Shown here piece after piece: positions 8,345 through 16,190 of a stretch of DNA of 26,110 nt. Source of the DNA: Ruminococcaceae bacterium UBA1405 (GTDB lineage Bacteria; Bacillota; Clostridia; Oscillospirales; Ruminococcaceae); contig DBQB01000023.1 of NCBI GenBank assembly GCA_002305685.1, positions 1 to 26,110 on the forward strand. The letters run 5' to 3'. A model generated the notes under the pieces. It saw nothing but the letters and a program-made list of their open reading frames with translations. It did not search any database and was not told where the DNA came from. Numbering within the stretch: the stretch's first letter is position 1; each line of letters begins with the position of its first letter. Position numbers and translations under genes: made by a program.

Positions 8345-9424
8345 TTATATCAGCGGCTGATAGGCCTGCATCTGGTAATCCTCAAAGGTGCTCATCGTCT
8401 CATAAAGTTTTTGTGCCAGATCGTATAAGGCCAGGGAAGTCACTGCCCCGGTGCCCTCTCCAAGATGCATCCCGCAATCGAGAAAATAAAGCAGCCCCAG
8501 CTCCTCCACAATCATGCGTCCCGCCGGTTCCGACGAGATATGAGAGCCGAACAGATAGTCCGCCGCCTTGGGGCAGAGCCGTAGCGCCACCAGCGCCGCC
8601 ACATTGGAGATCACCCCATCGGCAATCACCGGAATGCCGTAACAGGCGCCCCCCAACATCAAACCCGCCATCCCCGCAATATCCAGTCCGCCAACTTTGG
8701 ACAGGACATCCAACGGATCGCTGGGATCGGGATGATGCAGCGCAATCCCCCGGCCGATCACCTCGATTTTACGCCGCAGTCCCTCCCCGGTCAATCCCGC
8801 TCCCCGACCGGTCACCTGGGCAGGATCCTTTTGAAGCAGCACCGACGCAACAGCGCTGCTGGTGGTGGTGTTTCCGATGCCCATCTCCCCGGTGGCCAAC
8901 AACCGGTATCCGGCCTCTTTGAGCCGGCCGGCTGTCTCGATGCCCACCCCGATGGCCTGCACCGCCTCCCGGCGGCTCATCGCCGGTTGACGGGCAAAGT
9001 TGGCGGTACCGCGGCGGACGCAGCTCTGCTGCAGATTGGGATGAAAAACGGTCTGGGACATCCCGATATCCACCGGCAAAACATCGCAATGCATCTGCCT
9101 GGCAATCCGGTTGACGGTGGAACAGCCCTGGGCTATTTTCTGGGCGACGATGGCGGTGACTTCCTGTCCCGACTGGGAGATGCTTTCTTCCACCACCCCA
9201 TTGTCCCCACAGAACACCACCACACAGCGACGGGAAAAATCGATCTGCTCTGTGCGGTAGATAGCCCCTGCGCGGATGAGCAGCGTTTCCAGCTTTCCCA
9301 AGCTGCCCAGTGGTTTTGCCATCCCATCCAGCCGTTTTTTGACCCGCTGCCCCGTCTCCCGGTCCGGCGGCAGAATCTCTTTGAGACGCTGCATCAGCTC
9401 TTGCTCTTCCAATTCTTCTCCCAT
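8345..9424 (-). CDS. cobT: Nicotinate-nucleotide-dimethylbenzimidazole phosphoribosyltransferase CobT
   Basis: Activates the cobamide lower ligand: it moves ribose phosphate from nicotinate mononucleotide to dimethylbenzimidazole (or another base), giving an alpha-ribotide for CobS. Clear signatures are MAKPLGSLGKLE (35-46), VVVFCGDNGVVEE (68-80), the GEMGIGNTTTSSAV loop (179-192) and LGEGTGAV (321-328), where Glu 323 matches the catalytic base. At 359 residues it is the normal length. The ATG at 9424 has AGGA 5 nt upstream; an in-frame ATG ten codons later with GGAAGAG upstream is the alternative. It starts 28 bp after the UlaG-like gene, which puts both in one transcript. Actual lower-ligand preference cannot be read from the sequence. 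Confidence 0.96.
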   Translation of the reverse strand: MGEELEEQELMQRLKEILPPDRETGQRVKKRLDGMAKPLGSLGKLETLLIRAGAIYRTEQIDFSRRCVVVFCGDNGVVEESISQSGQEVTAIVAQKIAQGCSTVNRIARQMHCDVLPVDIGMSQTVFHPNLQQSCVRRGTANFARQPAMSRREAVQAIGVGIETAGRLKEAGYRLLATGEMGIGNTTTSSAVASVLLQKDPAQVTGRGAGLTGEGLRRKIEVIGRGIALHHPDPSDPLDVLSKVGGLDIAGMAGLMLGGACYGIPVIADGVISNVAALVALRLCPKAADYLFGSHISSEPAGRMIVEELGLLYFLDCGMHLGEGTGAVTSLALYDLAQKLYETMSTFEDYQMQAYQPLI

Positions 9425-9452
9425 CTCCGTCCTGCTTGTTTGTCTATCACCC

Positions 9453-10316
9453 TCAGCGGCAGAGCAGATACCGCTCTCCCAACTGCATCATGTGGTATTT
9501 TCTGCCGCTATAGTAACAATCCATATAATCGGCAAAATGGGAAGGTGCCTCCCCATTTCCGTAGGTCATATCATAATGACAGGGGATCACCAGATCCGCA
9601 TCGATGTCCCAGGCGAGATCTGCCGCCTCCCGGCTGTTCATGTTGCCGATGATGTTGTTGCGACGCCGTTTGGGGTCCGCCCCGTTGATGGGAAGCATCG
9701 CAACATCCAACCCTTGTTCCTGCTGAAGCCTCTCGATCAGATCCTGGGTGACCACCGTATCCCCGGCATGAAACAGTTTCAAACCATCCGCCGTAACAAA
9801 CAGATAGGAAAGGGCTCTATCATCCCCGTTTTCATCGGTCTCATACTGCTCGTGCGCAGCGGGGATGGGAACACATCTGCTGCCGTCCGGGAGGATCACC
9901 GGCTGCTGCGCCCGAGCTCCAATCACCTGCTCTTGCTTAACCCCCAGAGATACAACCTTGTCCACACTGGGAGCAGGGACCACAATCCGAAGGGAAGGCT
10001 GTGCCTTGGCAAGAGGCGCCAGCGTATCCGGCTGAAGATGGTCCAGATGGTCATGGGTACAAAACACATAGCTTACACCGGTCTTTGCCGCATCCTCAGG
10101 GGCAAAAGGCGCCGGATAATACCGACGGGTTGCGCCGTCCTTTCCGATGAGATCCGCCAGCACCGGGTCAAAAAAGCAGAGGGTTTCCCCTGTTTTCAGG
10201 GCAAATCCCGACTGTCCCAAATACCACAGCGCCGCAAATCCACGGGGAAGATGGGTATTTCCCAGCTCCTCCAGCAGCGCTTCCCCCTTTTTATACCAGT
10301 TTCTTGCAGATTCCAT
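9453..10316 (-). CDS. UlaG-like MBL-fold metallo-hydrolase
   Basis: Metallo-beta-lactamase-fold protein of about 287 residues. The first strands read ALWYLGQSGFAL (29-40) and CFFDPVL, followed by the metal site THDHLDHL (87-94). Later come AAHEQYE, LFHAGDT and VIPCHYDM, which supply the remaining ligands. The layout resembles the UlaG (L-ascorbate-6-phosphate lactonase) branch, but no ascorbate genes are nearby and the substrate is unknown. I choose the ATG at 10316, where GGGAGG precedes by 8 nt; a longer in-frame extension to 10487 runs back through the promoter and is unlikely. It is the first gene after the promoter at 10399-10427 and lies 28 bp before cobT, so it probably belongs to the cobamide transcript. 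Confidence 0.85.
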   Translation of the reverse strand: MESARNWYKKGEALLEELGNTHLPRGFAALWYLGQSGFALKTGETLCFFDPVLADLIGKDGATRRYYPAPFAPEDAAKTGVSYVFCTHDHLDHLQPDTLAPLAKAQPSLRIVVPAPSVDKVVSLGVKQEQVIGARAQQPVILPDGSRCVPIPAAHEQYETDENGDDRALSYLFVTADGLKLFHAGDTVVTQDLIERLQQEQGLDVAMLPINGADPKRRRNNIIGNMNSREAADLAWDIDADLVIPCHYDMTYGNGEAPSHFADYMDCYYSGRKYHMMQLGERYLLCR

Positions 10317-10398
10317 TGTCACAGCCTCCCATCGGTTGGTTTCTCTCTTGTCGATCCATTGCCCTCCTCCATCCCTGGAACAGAGCATTTCTCTGGGT

Positions 10399-10427
10399 AT
10401 TGTAACACAAATCCCAAAGGCTGTCCA
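10399..10427 (-). promoter_or_regulatory. Sigma-A promoter of the MBL-cobamide operon
   Basis: On the minus strand there is TGGACA (10427-10422), a 17-bp spacer and TACAAT (10404-10399), preceded by a TG-rich stretch. The leader to the ATG at 10316 is about 75 nt and includes a small hairpin (CAGAG-AAATG-CTCTG). It is too short for a cobalamin riboswitch, so B12 control of this operon, if any, is not through a leader riboswitch here. Confidence 0.7.
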
Positions 10428-10445
10428 TGTCCATGAAAAGAGATT

Positions 10446-10474
10446 GGCCGAATCCCCGAAAAAGGGATCCGGCC
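10446..10474 (-). terminator. Rho-independent terminator after the ECF S-component gene
   Basis: Inverted repeat with arms GGCCGGATCCC and GGGATTCGGCC (one mismatch) around a short T-rich loop, followed on the minus strand by AATCTCTTTTC. It lies about 45 bp after the S-component stop and just before the next promoter. Confidence 0.5.
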
Positions 10475-10517
10475 GAAAGAAATACATTTTTGCTTTTCCG
10501 CAGAGGGACCATCTATC

Positions 10518-11117
10518 CTATTCTTTGGAAGCGGGAAAAATCTTGGCATAGATTCCGCTGCGCTTGGTCACTGCCAAAAAGACCGGCAGCAGAACCAGAG
10601 AAAGGATCACCGCCACCACTGCATTGACGGCAGAAGCTGTAAATTTGGTGACCAAACTTCCCAACACCGCTTCCATCGCATTCTTTTGCAGATAATAGCT
10701 GCTGATAAAGGATTTGCCCAGATATAGGATTATGTAGGCAATCTCTCCCAAAATACCGCCCGCCAAATTTTTGGCGAAATTTTTGCTCTGGGCATTGCCG
10801 CTGCGGGAAAATACACCGGCAATAAAGGCCATGATAAATTTAAACAAAAAGGTAAAGGGCGCTCCTGCCACAAAGGCCGGATCCAATAGATCGTAGAACA
10901 TCGTTCCGATTCCCGCTGCCAGACCGCCCCGCACACCGCCCAACAGCATACCGGACAGCAGACAGAAAACATTCCCCAAATGCACCATCGTCTTGCCCAT
11001 GGGGGTGGGAACATCCACCTTGATATAAATCGCAGCAAAACACAGCGCCGCCATCAGACCAATGATGACAATATCATAGGTTCCAAACCGTTTTTCTTTT
11101 TGCATATTCTCCTTCAT
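10518..11117 (-). CDS. ECF transporter S component (substrate unknown)
   Basis: Membrane protein of 199 residues with about five or six hydrophobic segments (roughly 14-32, 45-72, 80-102, 118-140, 165-190). The segment GGVRGGLAAGIG (60-71) followed by TMFYDLLDP is characteristic of S components of energy-coupling factor vitamin transporters (the DUF1393/ECF-ribofla_trS-like group). S components bind the vitamin and work with a shared EcfT/EcfA module, which is not in this window. I choose the ATG at 11117, 8 nt after AGGAGG; a TTG two codons upstream is too close. It is upstream of, but separated by a terminator and promoter from, the cobamide operon. That position hints at a corrinoid, lower-ligand or other vitamin substrate, but this is inference only. 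Confidence 0.85.
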   Translation of the reverse strand: MKENMQKEKRFGTYDIVIIGLMAALCFAAIYIKVDVPTPMGKTMVHLGNVFCLLSGMLLGGVRGGLAAGIGTMFYDLLDPAFVAGAPFTFLFKFIMAFIAGVFSRSGNAQSKNFAKNLAGGILGEIAYIILYLGKSFISSYYLQKNAMEAVLGSLVTKFTASAVNAVVAVILSLVLLPVFLAVTKRSGIYAKIFPASKE

Positions 11118-11167
11118 CCTCAAAGCCTCCTGTTGTCTGGGTTGCTACCTTCGATCGGTATGGTTTT

Positions 11168-11197
11168 ATTATACCGGGCAGCCCCTTCCGCTGGCAA
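11168..11197 (-). promoter_or_regulatory. Sigma-A promoter of the ECF S-component gene
   Basis: On the minus strand there is TTGCCA (11197-11192), an 18-bp spacer and TATAAT (11173-11168). The leader is about 45 nt and holds a small TACC...GGTA hairpin; no riboswitch-sized structure is possible. Confidence 0.65.
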
Positions 11198-11213
11198 ATC
11201 GGCAAAGTTATCG

Positions 11214-11242
11214 TTGCATCCACCGGCATTTGGTAATATAAT
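11214..11242 (+). promoter_or_regulatory. Promoter of fbp, divergent from the S-component promoter
   Basis: TTGCAT (11214-11219), a 17-bp spacer and TATAAT (11237-11242). A second candidate is the extended -10 TGATATAAT at 11333-11341, which lacks a good -35. From the first site the leader is about 170 nt, from the second about 70 nt. In the non-coding stretch 11118-11418 I see only these divergent promoters. Confidence 0.6.
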
Positions 11243-11418
11243 ATAGATAAAGCTGCCCTTTGTTTTGGAAATTTATAAAAGATTTACAACAACCAGGCCG
11301 GCGTTTTATCCTGCATTTTCGATATTGGAAATTGATATAATTTTTTGCTCAGTTATGCACCGTTTCATGGCGAATATGCTGAATTTGCTCAAAAATGAAG
11401 ATCAAGGGGGATCCCGAC

Positions 11419-13401
11419 ATGATTTTGGACAAAGAACAAGTGATGAACAATCTGCGCTACCTGAAAATGCTTTCCCAGCAGTATCCCACCATCCAGGCCG
11501 CTTCCACCGAAATCATCAATCTACAGGCAATTCTCAATCTGCCCAAAGGCACCGAACATTTTATGTCGGATCTCCATGGGGAATACGAAGCGTTTCGCCA
11601 TATTCTCAACAACGCTTCCGGTTCCATCCGGGAAAAAATCGACGCCCTCTATGCCAATACCCTTCCCGCCTATGAGCGGGCTGTGCTCGCAACCCTCATC
11701 TACTACCCAGAGCAAAAACTGGAGGAGATCAAACGCACTGTGCCCGACATGACCGAATGGTACCGCATTACCCTCAACCGTATGCTGGAGGTTTGCCGGC
11801 TGGTAGGCTCCAAATATACCCGCTCCAAGGTGCGCAAGGCGCTGCCGCAGGAGTACGGATACATCATCGACGAACTGCTGCACACCAACTATGACGCTTT
11901 AAACAAAGAGAAATATTATGCCAACATCATCTCCACCATCATCGATATCGATCGGGCGGACGATTTTGTCATCGCCTTGGCCACCACCATCAAGCGTCTG
12001 GTGGTGGATCATCTACATATTGTCGGAGATATTTTTGACCGGGGACCTCGGGCGGATATCGTTCTGGACAGCCTGATGGAACATCATTCGGTGGATATCC
12101 AGTGGGGAAACCATGACATTCTCTGGATGGGCGCCGCCGCAGGAAGCCGGTTGTGCATCGCCAATGTTCTGAACAACTCCATCACCTACAACAACCTGGA
12201 AGTCATCGAGACCGGCTACGGAATCAGCCTCCGGCCATTGGCAATCTTTGCCAAGGAATGCTACAGCAATGTGGACACCAAATGTTTTCTCCCCAAAAAC
12301 CCCAATGAAATCAGCTATCGCCGCAAGGACATCGAGCTGGCCGCCATGATGCATAAGGCCATCGCCGTCATCCTGTTCAAGCTGGAAGGGCAGGCCATTC
12401 TCAGAAACCCTCATTTTCATATGGAAGAACGGCTGTTGCTGGACAAAATCGATTATGAGACAGGCACCGTTACAGTCGATGGAAAAAGCTATAAACTGCG
12501 GGACTGCGCTTTCCCCACAGTGGACAAAGAACACCCCTATGATCTCACCGAGGAGGAACAGGATCTGATGGAGCAGCTGCGCTTTTCCTTCCAGCGCAGC
12601 GAAAAATTACAGCGACATATCCGTTTTTTGTATGCCAAGGGCGGACTGTATAAATGCTATAACCAAAATCTGTTGTTCCACGGCTGTATCCCCATGAATG
12701 AGGACGGCTCTTTGATGGAATTTGACACCCCCGAAGGACCTCTGAGTGGCAAACGGTTTATGGATTACTGTGAAACCTGGGCACGTCGTGGGTACTATGC
12801 CCAATGGGGCACGCCGGAACGGCAGTTTGGAAAGGACTATCTCTGGTTTTTATGGTGCGGTAAAAATTCCCCGCTGTTCGGTCGTCTGCGCATCACAACC
12901 TTTGAGCGGCTGCTGATTGCGGACAAAGCCGCCTGGAACGAACCCAAAAATGCCTACTACACCTGTCTGAAAACCGCTGCGGACTGCCGCAAACTGCTCA
13001 GTGCGTTCGGCCTTACCAGCAAATATTCCCATATCATCAATGGCCATGTACCGGTGCGCTCCAAGGAAGGGGAAAATCCTGTCAAAGCTGAGGGGAAGCT
13101 GATTGTCATCGACGGCGGTTTCTGCCGCGCTTATCAGCCCCAAACCGGCATTGCCGGCTATACCTTAATCTACAATTCTCACGGAATGCGCATTACCTCC
13201 CATGAGCCCTTTGCCGGTGTCAACAACGCCATCAAAAACAACACCGACATCCTCTCCACCACCAATATTTTTGAGACTGCGGACTCCCGCATCAAGGTGG
13301 GACAGACCGATGCCGGACAGGAAACGCAGCAGACCATAGACGATCTGAAACTGCTGCTCTCCGCCTATTCCCTGGGCATCATCTCCGAAAAGCATCAGTA
13401 A
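11419..13401 (+). CDS. fbp: Fructose-1,6-bisphosphatase class III
   Basis: Gluconeogenic enzyme hydrolysing fructose 1,6-bisphosphate to fructose 6-phosphate. The class III type is typical of Firmicutes and has a calcineurin-like phosphatase core. Metal-site motifs are visible: FMSDLHGEYEAF (about 48-59), VGDIFDRGPRAD (about 202-213), QWGNHDILWMG (about 228-238), then LLFHGCIP and HIINGHVPV in the C-terminal half. The length of 660 residues fits the class. I choose the ATG at 11419 rather than 11395: AAGGGGGA lies 7 nt before it and MILDKEQ is a better N-terminus. It is the only core gene on the plus strand here, between divergent promoters and followed by a strong terminator. Confidence 0.97.
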   Translation: MILDKEQVMNNLRYLKMLSQQYPTIQAASTEIINLQAILNLPKGTEHFMSDLHGEYEAFRHILNNASGSIREKIDALYANTLPAYERAVLATLIYYPEQKLEEIKRTVPDMTEWYRITLNRMLEVCRLVGSKYTRSKVRKALPQEYGYIIDELLHTNYDALNKEKYYANIISTIIDIDRADDFVIALATTIKRLVVDHLHIVGDIFDRGPRADIVLDSLMEHHSVDIQWGNHDILWMGAAAGSRLCIANVLNNSITYNNLEVIETGYGISLRPLAIFAKECYSNVDTKCFLPKNPNEISYRRKDIELAAMMHKAIAVILFKLEGQAILRNPHFHMEERLLLDKIDYETGTVTVDGKSYKLRDCAFPTVDKEHPYDLTEEEQDLMEQLRFSFQRSEKLQRHIRFLYAKGGLYKCYNQNLLFHGCIPMNEDGSLMEFDTPEGPLSGKRFMDYCETWARRGYYAQWGTPERQFGKDYLWFLWCGKNSPLFGRLRITTFERLLIADKAAWNEPKNAYYTCLKTAADCRKLLSAFGLTSKYSHIINGHVPVRSKEGENPVKAEGKLIVIDGGFCRAYQPQTGIAGYTLIYNSHGMRITSHEPFAGVNNAIKNNTDILSTTNIFETADSRIKVGQTDAGQETQQTIDDLKLLLSAYSLGIISEKHQ

Positions 13402-13435
13402 CGCTGGGGGATTATGCCTTATTCTGAACAGACAA

Positions 13436-13476
13436 ACGGTGCCGGAAGATGCAAACATCTTCCGGCACCGTTTTTT
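13436..13476 (+). terminator. Strong rho-independent terminator after fbp
   Basis: Perfect 16-bp stem (ACGGTGCCGGAAGATG, 13436-13451) with loop CAAA and the matching arm at 13456-13471, ending in six T residues. It lies between convergent fbp and flotillin genes; the opposite flank (TTTGTCTGT) is only weakly T-rich, so it may stop the flotillin transcript less well. Confidence 0.93.
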
Positions 13477-13508
13477 ACCGTCTCAAAGGGTTTCGTCCAA
13501 AAGTCAGC

Positions 13509-14978
13509 TTATTGCGGCTGCACTTCATCTGTCTCGCTATGCTCCTCCTTGGCCGCCTGAGAAGCTGCCAAGCCCTGGACAATGGTCTCCAGATCCAGAT
13601 CCTGGGAACGGTTCTTCTCCGCAAACTTCCGCATGATCTGGGCAACATCCAATCCTGTCAGCTCCTTGAGCACCTCAAATCCGGTTCCAGCCACATTGGT
13701 AACGGTTCTGGCAACCTTGGAAGCGCCGTTTCCGCCCTCCCCGTTGCCGGTATCGATCACCGTAATCTTGTCGATGTTTTCCATCGGCTTGGCAACCTGC
13801 CCCATAATCTCAGGCAGCTTTCCGATCAGCATCTCCACCACCGCTGCTTCTCCGTATTTGGCCATGGCATCCGCCAGCTTGTTCTTGGCGTCCGCCTCGG
13901 CAATACCTTTGGCACGGATGGCGTCTGCATCTGCCTCACCTTTCAGCCGGATCGCCTGGGCGTCGGCCTGGGCTTCGATCTTCTTGGCTTCCGCTCTCGC
14001 CTGGGCTTCAATTCGGATGGTTTCCGCAGCCGCTTCGGCCTCCAACACCGCCTTTACCTTCGCGGCCTGAGCCTCGATCTCGGTTTTACGGCGTGCAGCC
14101 TCCGCAGGCTTATCCACGCTGGCAATCAGCTCTTTTTCCACGCGCAGCGCCGCTTCCTCCGCCAGTGCAGCTTTTTGACGCTCCACCTCCGACTGCTTCT
14201 CAATCTCCATCAGGGAATACGCTACGTCCGCCTCTGCCTTCGCCCGGTCGCTCTCGGCCCGGTACTGCTCCACCTTCAGGGATTTGTCACGCTCCGCCTC
14301 TGCTACCTCAGCGTCTGCGGCCAATTTTACCTTTTCTCCCTCCCGGATTGCCTCCGCCGTCTTGATATCGGTATCCCGTTTGCGCTCCGCCTCCGCGATC
14401 TCCGCCTCCGCTTTGGACTGGGCTACCTGGGGACGGGCACGGTTTTCCAGATATCCGCCTTGGGTTGCAATCTTCAAAATGGAATAGGACAGCAGCTGCA
14501 ATCCCATCTCATCCAGCTCTTCGTTGATATCGCTCTCCACCCGGCGTTCAAACTCCGCACGGTTGGAGTTGATCTCCTCCACCGTCATGGTGGAGACGAT
14601 GCCGCGCAGCTTACCTTCCAAAATCTGTTCCACCATACCGCTGATGACGTCTTTGGTGGATTTGGCATTGCCGGAACAAAACTGCTCCACCGCTTTATAA
14701 ATGCTGGAGGGCTCATTTCTTACCTTCACAACAGCGGTACCCACAACGTCCACAAAGATACCCTGCTGAGACGGGGCTTCGGTCACATCCGTTGTCATTG
14801 AGATATTCTCCAGAGAAATCACACAGCTGGTTTCCAACAGGGGGATCATAAAACCGCCCCGGCCACTGAGCACCCGTTTCTTTAATCCGGTGATGACCAT
14901 TGCCTTATCGGCCGGCACTCTGCGCCAACAGAGCAAAAACAGCAGAATCAGGACAATTACTACGGGAATCGCAAACAT
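13509..14978 (-). CDS. Flotillin-family (SPFH) membrane protein
   Basis: Membrane-anchored scaffold protein of 489 residues, like FloT/YuaG, organising lipid microdomains. Residues 2-17 form one hydrophobic N-terminal segment. An SPFH/band-7 domain follows (about 20-190, including LLETSCVISLENISM and IFVDVVGTAVVKV). Then comes a long Ala/Glu/Lys-rich coiled coil (about 195-390) with many EA repeats, and a flotillin C-terminal region (DAMAKYGEAAVVEMLIGKLPEIM, about 390-415). The ATG at 14978 follows AAAGGAG by 8 nt. It appears monocistronic, with its own promoter at 15073-15101. The NfeD-type partner that often lies beside flotillin genes is not adjacent. Confidence 0.93.
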   Translation of the reverse strand: MFAIPVVIVLILLFLLCWRRVPADKAMVITGLKKRVLSGRGGFMIPLLETSCVISLENISMTTDVTEAPSQQGIFVDVVGTAVVKVRNEPSSIYKAVEQFCSGNAKSTKDVISGMVEQILEGKLRGIVSTMTVEEINSNRAEFERRVESDINEELDEMGLQLLSYSILKIATQGGYLENRARPQVAQSKAEAEIAEAERKRDTDIKTAEAIREGEKVKLAADAEVAEAERDKSLKVEQYRAESDRAKAEADVAYSLMEIEKQSEVERQKAALAEEAALRVEKELIASVDKPAEAARRKTEIEAQAAKVKAVLEAEAAAETIRIEAQARAEAKKIEAQADAQAIRLKGEADADAIRAKGIAEADAKNKLADAMAKYGEAAVVEMLIGKLPEIMGQVAKPMENIDKITVIDTGNGEGGNGASKVARTVTNVAGTGFEVLKELTGLDVAQIMRKFAEKNRSQDLDLETIVQGLAASQAAKEEHSETDEVQPQ

Positions 14979-15072
14979 ACGGTTCTCTCCTTTATACTGT
15001 TATTTTGACCCATGATGACAGCCAAACAGCGGCGGGTCGGTTCCATCTGTTTTTGTACTATCACCTGATATT

Positions 15073-15101
15073 AGTATATCAGATCCGGCAAAATAACTCA
15101 A
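15073..15101 (-). promoter_or_regulatory. Sigma-A promoter of the flotillin gene
   Basis: On the minus strand there is TTGAGT (15101-15096), a 17-bp spacer and TATACT (15078-15073). It does not resemble the sigma-W type promoter that drives floT in Bacillus subtilis. Confidence 0.6.
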
Positions 15102-15245
15102 ATGCCAAAGCGGTATTGGCGGACTTATCCCAAGTTACAGCAGGGCTCTGGATGCACTCCTTCTCTATAAATCCTCTAAAAATCACTTTTTTGCCCGAAA
15201 ACCGCTCTATTTATCTCTTAGTTTATATTTCAGAGCACACACTGG

Positions 15246-15977
15246 TTATTTCTCAATCCGCGCTTTGACCAAAAGCATCATGGGGCGGCGCAGTTCATCT
15301 TTCATCCCAGGCAACGACAACATCTCCTGGGACGGTTGGGCTTCTTCCACCGCCTCCAGGACGAAACCGCAACGAAGCAACCCCATCAGGATCTGGGTCA
15401 AAGTATGGTGCTGTTTGGTTACCTCGCAGCCCAAAAAGTGTGTCTTTCGTTCCCCTGAAATAAAGTAATCGTCAATCGGCCAGTATTGCGGCCGGCCCTG
15501 GGCGTCATAAACCCAGTCCTGCCCTACTCCGGCAGTGAAGGTTGGATGCTCAATATTAAACAAAAACACACCTTTCGGAGTGAGGGTCCGGGCCACCTGT
15601 TGGAAAACCCACTGAATATCCGCAACGTAGTGCAGCGCCAAATTGGAAACCACAAAATCCCATCGTCCAGCTGGATATTCATATTCCTCAATTCCACATA
15701 GGCGATAGGTGATCCCTTCTTCGTGGGTCAGTTTTTCCGCCTGGTTCAACATTTTTTGGCTGATATCAATGCCCAATGCTTCTACGGCTCCCTGCTGCAC
15801 TGCATAACGGCAATGCCAACCATATCCGCATCCCAAATCTAAGATTCTTTTTCCTTTCACCGGCTCAAACAAAGGTTTCAGTTGATGCCACTCCCCTGCT
15901 GCCGATAGTCCTTGTTCACTTCGAGGCATACTTGCATATTGTAGAAAAAATTCATCGCGATCATATTCGTTGCCCAT
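15246..15977 (-). CDS. Class I SAM-dependent methyltransferase
   Basis: Cytoplasmic Rossmann-fold methyltransferase of 243 residues, probably acting on a small molecule. Motif I is RILDLGCGYGWHC (44-56), with the acidic end of strand 2 in ALGIDIS, followed by the GRWDFVVSNLALHYV region (motifs II and III) and a FLFNIEHPTFT strand. The substrate is unknown; the arrangement (MGNEYDRDEFFLQYASMPRSEQGL at the N-terminus) is common in Firmicutes methyltransferases of the Methyltransf_11 type. The ATG at 15977 follows GGGAGG by 7 nt; upstream in-frame codons lie over the promoter. It seems monocistronic, with its own promoter and an upstream terminator that isolates it from the glycosidase operon. 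Confidence 0.88.
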   Translation of the reverse strand: MGNEYDRDEFFLQYASMPRSEQGLSAAGEWHQLKPLFEPVKGKRILDLGCGYGWHCRYAVQQGAVEALGIDISQKMLNQAEKLTHEEGITYRLCGIEEYEYPAGRWDFVVSNLALHYVADIQWVFQQVARTLTPKGVFLFNIEHPTFTAGVGQDWVYDAQGRPQYWPIDDYFISGERKTHFLGCEVTKQHHTLTQILMGLLRCGFVLEAVEEAQPSQEMLSLPGMKDELRRPMMLLVKARIEK

Positions 15978-16020
15978 CTGATTTCCTCCCTTGTTGTTTG
16001 ATGGTATTTGTTTTTTCGTC

Positions 16021-16049
16021 AGTATAGCAGAAAGATAGAAAAAGCGCAA
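16021..16049 (-). promoter_or_regulatory. Sigma-A promoter of the methyltransferase gene
   Basis: On the minus strand there is TTGCGC (16049-16044), a 17-bp spacer and TATACT (16026-16021), about 45 bp before the ATG. Confidence 0.65.
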
Positions 16050-16093
16050 TACCGGCCTTTCTAAAGATACAATGGTTATTTTCCCGGCAATTT

Positions 16094-16123
16094 AAAAGCC
16101 TTGAGAGATTTCTCAAGGCTTTT
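16094..16123 (-). terminator. Terminator of the glycosidase operon
   Basis: Perfect 13-bp stem (AAAAGCCTTGAGA with its complement) around a 4-nt loop. The arm that ends the stem on the minus strand finishes in TTTT, then AAATT. It lies about 70 bp after the stop of the GH29-like gene. The stem is symmetric in A/T tails and could act in both directions. Confidence 0.75.
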
Positions 16124-16190
16124 GTCAAAGAGGTCTGAATGATTGGACATCTTTTCCGGGACACCGGCGCCAGATTCTTTTTCTGTCAGA

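Noticed and set aside
7726..8922. Plus-strand open frame of 398 residues opposite cobU and cobT
   Set aside because: Antisense shadow of two well-identified enzymes; no ribosome site and low-complexity Pro/Arg-rich end.
10317..11170. Possible cobalamin riboswitch before the cobamide or ECF genes
   Set aside because: Both leaders are under 80 nt from clear promoters, and I find no B12-box-like conserved core.
11243..11418. Possible structured regulatory leader of fbp (about 170 nt)
   Set aside because: No long stem or terminator/antiterminator pair is visible, and a second promoter-like -10 lies in the middle, so a simple leader is more likely.
13949..14420. Repetitive GC-rich sequence inside the flotillin gene that could be taken for a tandem repeat or CRISPR-like array
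   Set aside because: It encodes the EA-rich coiled coil in frame; the units are irregular and there are no spacers.
13582..14801. Long open frames on the plus strand opposite the flotillin gene (including one of 450 residues)
   Set aside because: They are antisense shadows caused by the Ala/Glu-rich coiled coil; they lack ribosome sites and their composition is not protein-like.
16076..16147. Minus-strand 23-codon reading (MSNHSDLFDKSLEKSLKAF...) spanning the terminator stem
   Set aside because: It lies over a perfect terminator hairpin, whose palindrome creates the KSLEKSLK repeat by itself; the ribosome site is weak. Probably chance.
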